DNA of 64,000 nt from Ianthella basta. Taxonomy: Eukaryota > Porifera > Demospongiae > Verongiida > Ianthellidae. Where the stretch lies: the NCBI GenBank assembly GCA_964019415.1, contig OZ025869.1, positions 6,006,882-6,070,881 of the forward strand, in the 5' to 3' direction. The notes under the pieces are model-generated. The model was not told the origin of the DNA, did no database searches, and worked only from the letters and a program-made list of their open reading frames with translations. Of this stretch, positions 57,643-64,000 are shown in pieces (the stretch's first letter is position 1; each line of letters begins with the position of its first letter). A program made the translations under genes and the position numbers.

Positions 57643-59175
57643 TATAAATGTGGACTGGAGGGGGACATGCCTAACAGATTTTAATGGTGCATAGTAATTC
57701 CACCACACAGAACAGACTAGTATACTGCGGACATTAATCAGGCTGGCTAGGAGGCAGCCATGATGTCCCCTGGCCTGTCCTGTATGCTTGTGGGATGAAT
57801 GTTTCACGGATGCTCCTTGCCCATGGATTTGTGTGATTTCACTTTCATAACGCCCTTGTATTCCTTCTTATCTAACAGCAATAGGGAGATGTTCATGCCC
57901 CACAACATTGGCAAAACATTGCCTGCTACTGTGTATGCAAATAAAGAAAGCAGATAAGAGCATATTGAAGGTTCTCTGGAATGACTATAGAACACTCAGC
58001 TTTCTGAGTTTAGTAATGTCTTTCCTTCTTGTGTGCCGCTGATAGTAATAATGTTATTGGAATTCAAAATAAGTATTTGAGCAACATGCAATACATTCTG
58101 TGCAACTATGTACATAGCTAAATACAGCGACATAGACTATACTGCAACATTAGCATACACATGGATGCGGGCGCCCTGCTAGTATAATAATATTCATGGT
58201 TGCTGTAATTATATTTATAATGTGCACCCAGTCCAAATGAAGGTGTGGTTATAATTCCATAGCACATATACTGTTCAGACATCCACTGATTGTTACTAGT
58301 TCAGTGTACCTGCTAGAGGCACTTATGACAGCAGCTGGACATGCATCTGTTCACGTTACATAAACTGCTATTTACCGATCACCGTCACTGAGGACTAGCT
58401 GTGTCATCACAGGAACTGTAGCTGCAAAGTTATGTACATTCTGTCTTTACACACAGTACCAGGAACATACAAAATTACATAAAATACTGTATTAATATGT
58501 CAATATTTTGTAGATATCTACATAAAAAGTGTATACAAATATGCCTCTATTATATGCAGTTACTAGCACTGTGTTGAAATGGTATATATTAGGGCCATGA
58601 AAAACATGCAAAATTGCATGCATGTATCAATTGTTACCTTTTCCACAAGGCACCCATTGAACCTGTCACTGTTCCTGTCGTGCTTGCAGCTGCGCTCTTA
58701 GAAGAGTTGAGCTGACTCCTTCACTGTACAGCACAAATTGTACAGGCATTAACTCCTTGCAGAGGTGTCGGCCCGTTAACTGTGGTATATCAACTTCTAG
58801 TACCGACAGCCCAGTCTGTTCATGGTCGAGGTGCACACAGCACTTGAGGTGGGGGTCAAGAGGGACAGGGGATGAAGGGTAGAAGAAGGGGAAGGTGGAG
58901 GGGGGGGAGAGGGGGAAGAACTCAGAGGGTAGCAAGGGACTGAGAAAGTTGTGAGGCAAAAATTACTGTCCCATGAAATTTTGTTCGCAATTTGACCACC
59001 AGTCCTGTGTATCTTCCTCTACCACACCAACAAGTGTGCCTTCATCATTCTCACTTCTAGTCTGAGGCCTGAATTCACAACCTATGAGGCTGTTGCAAGT
59101 GCATTGCATGTGTGTGCATGCACCTCGTGTATATGTGTGTATTTGTTTGTGTGTGTGTGTGTGCATGTGTGTGTG

Positions 59176-59270
<95 letters not shown>

Positions 59271-59445
59271 ATGTGTGCATGAGAAGGAATTGCTGGAGGT
59301 GTCTATGTGTGCCTGTTCCCATCTTCCCCATCTCTAGCCCCACCCTAGTGTTCGGCCCATGCAGTATGCCAATCCCCTCTTAGGGCTGATGTGAGCTGCG
59401 CTACAGACAGACAGACAGACTGGTGTACAGGTCCTGTATTGTGTA
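57643..59445 (+). repeat. Repeat family R, copy 7
   Basis: Collinear with 14830-16560 and 42590-44345 (CTGGAGGGGGACATGCC at its left end). It contains the TG tract (59147-59266) and the exon-like segment 59003-59094 with a GCAAGT donor. The minus-strand frame 58666-58959 keeps C-C-V-H-L-D-H-E-Q-T-G-L-S-V-L. Confidence 0.8.
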
Positions 59446-60344
59446 ATTAATACTTCCATGAATATGCAGTTATACATCTTCTGTAATGTAATGTAGTTAA
59501 TTTATGAATATTTCGTTGTACATAATTATTCAGCGTACATTTAACCCCAACCAAGAAGCAGTACATGTAGCACTCCTCCAGCCTTGTAGTCAGAGTGCTC
59601 CCTTTTGTACTCAAGCCTCGGTTTTGGGTGCATATGCCACTAGCCCTCTCTGTAACATATACTGAAACAGAAATATCCTTGTAGTAAGGGTTAATGTACT
59701 TGCCAGAATAAAAACACACACTGAAACTGTATCCTAGGTAACGAGTGCCTGTCGGTGAGACAGCGGCAGCTGCAGCAACAAGATGAAGAGCTGTTCAACA
59801 TTTCAAGCCACTGAAAGGACTTCAAAGAGAAGAAAGAGATCAGTAAAGATCACAGAGGTATGCTTGTTGCACTTGCAATTGGAAGCACCTTCGTGTGTGA
59901 GCACACTCCTTAATGGAAACTGCAGCACATTATTTTACCCTCTAGATCTCATGCGTTTGTGTTCACTGTAATATGCATATAAGTATATTGTGTATACATG
60001 TATGTGCTTGTGTGGTATGGTCATTTCTGGAGAGTCAAGCACTTCAGTGCTGTTTAGTCCCTTTGTCCAACACATCTCCTTGCAATGCCAGTGGAAGAAC
60101 CCTTACATTCAGGTCTTTTGCACCTTGGAACATGGCAGAAGGCATTCCACACTTTGAGTATTATCATCTCTACTGTTCTACCGGCCTCTGTTCACAATAT
60201 GTTACCTATAGAGCACATTTTAAAGTGTCCCTGTATACAGTATGTAGTGTGCGGATGGCTAATGTTCTATAGTGATGTGTGCATAAAAGTTCACATCTGT
60301 ACTGGTGTGTTGTCTTTGTACATGTACACACATCATGTTCCCTG
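59446..60344 (+). other. Unit B copy of the exon-like block (partner of 16561-17460)
   Basis: Near-identical to unit A. The 120-base candidate exon at 59738-59857 has intact splice sites but one CGA-to-TGA change in its best frame. The following intron-like part and the conserved TCTCCTTGCAG acceptor are also present. Confidence 0.5.
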
Positions 60345-62310
60345 TTGTGTACACAGTGTTGAAGAGTCCATTCCAAGTCGTCTGAATCTGCCATTGTGTA
60401 ATTGTGCATCCATCTCAATCACTGTTGTAAGCAAGTAAGTGTACAGTGTTGAAGAGTCCATTCCGAGTTGTCTGAATTCCCCATGTGTAGACGTGCATCC
60501 ATCTCAATCACTATTGTAAGTACTAGCCGAATGCCCGCCCTTCGGGTGGGTTCCCATCATATCGTTTGAAATTTGAGCGTTTAAGCAATCAGAACCGTCC
60601 ATTTAACCCTTTAGCGCCCAATGACACCTTTAGGTGTCATAAAACGCAATGTCGTTAAGGCCCATTGACACCTAAAGGTGTCATAACTAAAGAGGCCTAA
60701 AAAACGTCGCTGCTTCAGTGGTTACAAGTCTTCTACGCAAGCAACGGTTTCCAAGGACATGTACCAGTAGAAAAAGCTTCTTTCAGCGAGCGTACCTTGT
60801 CTTCTGGTCGCGCAAGCTGCGTGCAAGCAACTGCTTTAGTTCGAGCGACATAACGCCGTGTCCTTTCTCGTTTGTAGTTAAAGCCAAAGAACGCGCGCTG
60901 TGTAAGGAAATGGTGAAGTACGGGCTCTACATCTTCCTGTGATACTGCGCCAACAATTCGCTTACGTACGTACTTACATCGTCACGTTTCATGGCCGAGA
61001 AAAAGCTTGAAGAGTAGGCGTGCGACGTCTTCCTCAATGGCACCACGCACTCGCGCGAAGTGTCTGGATTTGGTTCAACTACACTGTCAAACGTCATGCA
61101 GTATATCACTCTACACTACCTTTCTCCTTATGTCGCTGTTTGGGCGAAGGAATGACCAGAAAGCGTGAAAATTTAGTGCACAATATCTTCGTGTGCGCAG
61201 CCATTTTTAAACTCGGGCATTTAGAGTATGGCGCGAATTTTAAACTTGAGCACTATAGGGTTAATTGGGAGTATTCCGTAGACTCGTTCCGTAAAACTCC
61301 GTACGTACAGAATTTACTTATGTTAATCCATTTCGTTTAAAGGAGTCCAGCGGCGAAGGCACTAACCACCTTAGGTCACCCCCCGTATTGCCGTGATATG
61401 CTCTTCCAAGTTTGGCGAAGATTGGTGAAAAATTGAAGGAGGAGTTCGTGCACAACCAAACACGATCTTGTCCCCTATCTCTTAGATATGGCGGCGACCG
61501 TAAAAGTGGCAAGAACTCGGACGGAACGACCTTAAACCAAATTTCGGCTCGGCGAGGTTACTCACAGTCCCCCTCTTCGTAATCCTACCAAGTTTCGTGA
61601 CGTTTCGTCCAGAATTGAAGGAGATTATCCCGAACAACGAAATGTGAGTTACGTTTATTATAATAAGATGTGTACATGGTGTTGAAGAGTCCATTCCGAG
61701 TCGTCTGAATTCCCCATTGTGTAGACGTGCAACCATCTCAATCACTATTGTAAGTATGTGTACATGGTGTTGAAGAGTCCATTCCGAGTCGTCTGAATTC
61801 CCCATTGTGTAGACGTGCAACCATCTCAATCACTGTTGTAAGCATGTGTACATGGTGTTGAAGAGTCCATACCGAGTCGTCTGAATTTCCCCATTGTGTA
61901 ATTGTGCATCCATCTCAATCACTGTTGTAAGCTTGTGTATATGGTATTGAAAAGTCCATTCCCAGTCGTCTGAATCCACCATTGTGTAGATGTGCATCCA
62001 TTTCAAGCATGTTGTAAGCTTGTGTACATGGTGTTGAAGAGTCCATTCCGAGTCTTCTGAATTCCCCATTGTGTAGATGTGCATCCATCTCAAGCATGTT
62101 GTAAGCTTGTGTACACGGTGTTGAAGAGTCCATTCCGAGTCGTCTGAATTCCCCATTGCGTAGACGTGCATTCATCTCAAGCACTATTGTAAGCATGTGT
62201 ACACGGTGTTGAAGAATTCATTCCGAGTCATCTGAATTCCCCATTGTGTTGACGTGCATCCCTCTCAAGCACTGTTGTAAGCTTGTGTACATGGTGTTGA
62301 AGAGTCCATT
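60345..62310. repeat. 88-bp minisatellite array, unit B, split by a Helitron
   Basis: About two units before 60522 and about seven after 61669, with the same consensus as the unit A array. Fewer units than in A (about 9 against 18), so the two arrays have changed length independently. Confidence 0.95.
60523..61668 (-). mobile_element. Non-autonomous Helitron (1146 bp) in the minisatellite
   Basis: Read on the minus strand it starts A|TCTTATTATAATAAACG and ends with the hairpin CCCACCCGAAGGGCGGG, eight bases, then CTAG|T. Removing it joins CTATTGTAAGTA to TGTGTACATGGTG, which is exactly the neighbouring intact minisatellite sequence at about 61746; no target duplication and insertion between A and T are the Helitron hallmarks. 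Inside are two 20-bp palindromes (TGACACCTTTAGGTGTCA at 60629 and TGACACCTAAAGGTGTCA at 60667) and GC-richer sequence with short frames, possibly captured host DNA. No Rep/helicase coding. Confidence 0.9.
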
Positions 62311-62569
62311 CCTAAGTGCACTGTGTCCACTATTGTGAATAACTGTGCCTCCATCCCATTCACTTGATTTGTAGCTGACCTGCTGGAATGTCTAATAGGG
62401 AGGCTATTTATGAATGTCAAATATATCCATGCTTTGTCACTATGCCTCCCAGTTATATACTCTTCTGGCCATGTAGCAAGGAGGTGTGAGACTTCATGCA
62501 AAGCTTGGATCTTGACTGTATTACACAAGAATTATCTGGACAGACATGCTCTGAAAACATGTAGCTGTT

Positions 62570-63237
62570 GTATTGTATTGTATTGTATTTATTAAGGTTA
62601 CCCCTTCAGCACAAGGCTGGTGTGAATGGGGGACCCAACAAGATACAGTAGGATAAAGGCAACAGGGAAAACATGAAATATAGACAACAGGGAGAACATG
62701 AAATAATATACTGTTACTGAATTGTGATAAATTGCATTGTCATAACATAATTCAATGGTTCAATCCAAGGTCATGGTCAATGAAATATTGCTTTAAGGCT
62801 GATTTAAAAGTAGTGTCACTTGCATCTCTGATTGACAAAGGTAGACTGTTCCAATCCTGCCCTGCACAGTAAGCAAAGGACCTGCTCAGCCAATTGGTCT
62901 TGCATGGTTTCAAATGCAGATCATTTGGCCTTCTTGCACTCCGCAGCCCAAGGCTCTCATTCGTTGCAAACATTCTCTTCATATAGTTCGGTCCCATACC
63001 TCTTAAGCATCTTCTGGTGCACACCACCCTCTGCATCCTCCTTCTGTTGTGAAGGGTCATCCAGCCCAGCCTCAACCTCATGCTTGCAGACGGACAGCCA
63101 TAATCTTCATCTAAAATAAATCTCATGCCTCTCTTCTGCACACGCTCCAAAGTTGTGGCATCTTCCCTCGAACATTCAGTCCAAACAACTGCACAATAAT
63201 CCAGGTGTGGGAGCACGATCGACTGGTAAAGTTGTTG
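62570..63237 (-). mobile_element. 5'-truncated CR1/Jockey-like LINE insertion
   Basis: Absent from the matching site in unit A (19423/19424), which gives clear edges; about 5 bp (TGTTG) is repeated on both sides. The minus-strand frame 62752-63285 encodes the C-terminal end of a LINE polyprotein: S-I-V-L-P-H-L-D-Y-C-A-V-V-W, L-E-R-V-Q-K-R-G-M-R, L-G-W-M-T-L-H-N-R-R and W-N-S-L-P-L-S-I-R-D-A. The first codons of that frame run past the insertion edge and are host sequence. The 3' end is GGTAACCTTAATAAATACA with an (AATAC)n tail, as in L2/CR1-type elements. The frame is uninterrupted, so the insertion is young. Confidence 0.85.
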
Positions 63238-64000
63238 TCCATTTGTAGCAGACAAAGTGAAATGACCATGACTTGTGTCATTCATGCAGATATGTCATAG
63301 AGCCTTATGCATAATTATGCAATTCTTTATGCAAATATGTGGGACTTAATAGGTTAATAGTTATGGAGTCTGACTTCTGATACATTTATGTTCAATAATG
63401 TTACAGTACTTGTAATTATGCTCACAATATTTTGTACATGTACAAACTACACTACAAACTTTGCTTATCTAGGTTTAATTTATGTAATTATTTTCACGGC
63501 ACTCTCTGTGGTAATGTCTCGCAATTTGTACTGGGTTCACAGTCTGCATGTAACACACATATTACAAACATGTAAAATGTCCAAAAATTCCTGCATATAA
63601 AAGCTGTATGGACATGCAATTGACATGCTGCGTGTTATCACTTGCTCAGTGCAAGAAACATGAATGTTACATGCACAATATCTTTCAAATAGGGCACACT
63701 CCATCGGGCTTCTGACTTTAGTCTTCCAGCCCTTTGTGTACCAGCATGATGGCATCAGGAAATGCCATTGACCTACCAGGCTTAGTTGTCTTCTGGATGT
63801 GTTGTGTGCAGTTGGTAGATCTCAGACAGTGGTGTGTTAATGTATACCACTTTATTATGTGATCTGGCAATTGCAAACTGGCCTATGGTAAATTGTAATG
63901 TTATAGTGTGCTGGGCTACACTTGTGCACAGTGGAACCTGTCTAAGACAGCCAGCTGTGAATCAGTTCGAACAGACCTTAATGGTGAGGTGGCTGCTCTA
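63238..64000. other. Tail of unit B, collinear with 19424-20180
   Basis: Almost identical to the end of unit A, including CAGTGGAACCTGTCTAAG near 63930 (Tc1/pogo-like terminus). The duplicated segment continues past the window edge. Confidence 0.7.

Overview
This window is eukaryotic and almost certainly from an animal. Coding regions are few and split by introns with consensus GT..AG ends, the recognisable enzymes are Golgi-type glycosyltransferases with N-terminal signal anchors, and the rest is dense with microsatellites, minisatellites, LINE fragments, foldback repeats and Helitrons. The A+T-rich background, full of short palindromic words (TAGCTAGC, GCATGC, GTACGTAC), makes a sponge (Porifera) my best guess, but this rests on style only and could be another marine invertebrate.

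Layout. Unit A (about 1-20.2 kb) and unit B (about 45-64 kb) are diverged copies of one segment, offset by about 44-45 kb. Each holds, in order, an alpha-1,3-fucosyltransferase on the minus strand (GT10 family; a frameshifted pseudogene at 1552-2789 in A, intact at 46822-48051 in B), a two-exon putative glycosyltransferase on the plus strand (A: 7583-7711 + 11258-12268; B: 49428-49763 + 56232-57227), a block of a middle-repetitive family, an 88-bp minisatellite, and a shared tail. A third, truncated relic of the two-exon gene lies at 57523-57642. Between the units are two further single-exon glycosyltransferase-like genes: a fucosyltransferase-superfamily ORF (28773-30161, no in-frame ATG near its start) and a type II membrane protein with a DxD motif (32672-33538). 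At least four kinds of sugar-transfer enzyme therefore sit together, which suggests a locus making or diversifying an extracellular fucosylated glycan. That functional link is inference.

Mobile DNA. Two short Helitrons are clear: 60523-61668 (minus), whose empty site is rebuilt exactly inside the minisatellite, and 34509-35075 (plus). A third at 30701-32059 is tentative. A 1.45-kb element with terminal inverted repeats (TIRs) and a 7-bp target duplication is at 4445-5892. A 5'-truncated LINE sits in unit B only (62570-63237). The intron of gene B has swollen with a broken pogo-type transposase carrying a PHD finger (50218-51997) and two reverse-transcriptase fragments. A 6.6-kb island (33.64-40.25 kb) is bounded by roughly 260-bp inverted repeats and filled with CCA-rich palindromic satellite. 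Seven copies of one unnamed repeat family with CA/TG tracts lie at about 1, 13, 15, 22, 41, 43 and 58 kb. I saw no tRNA, rRNA or CRISPR array.
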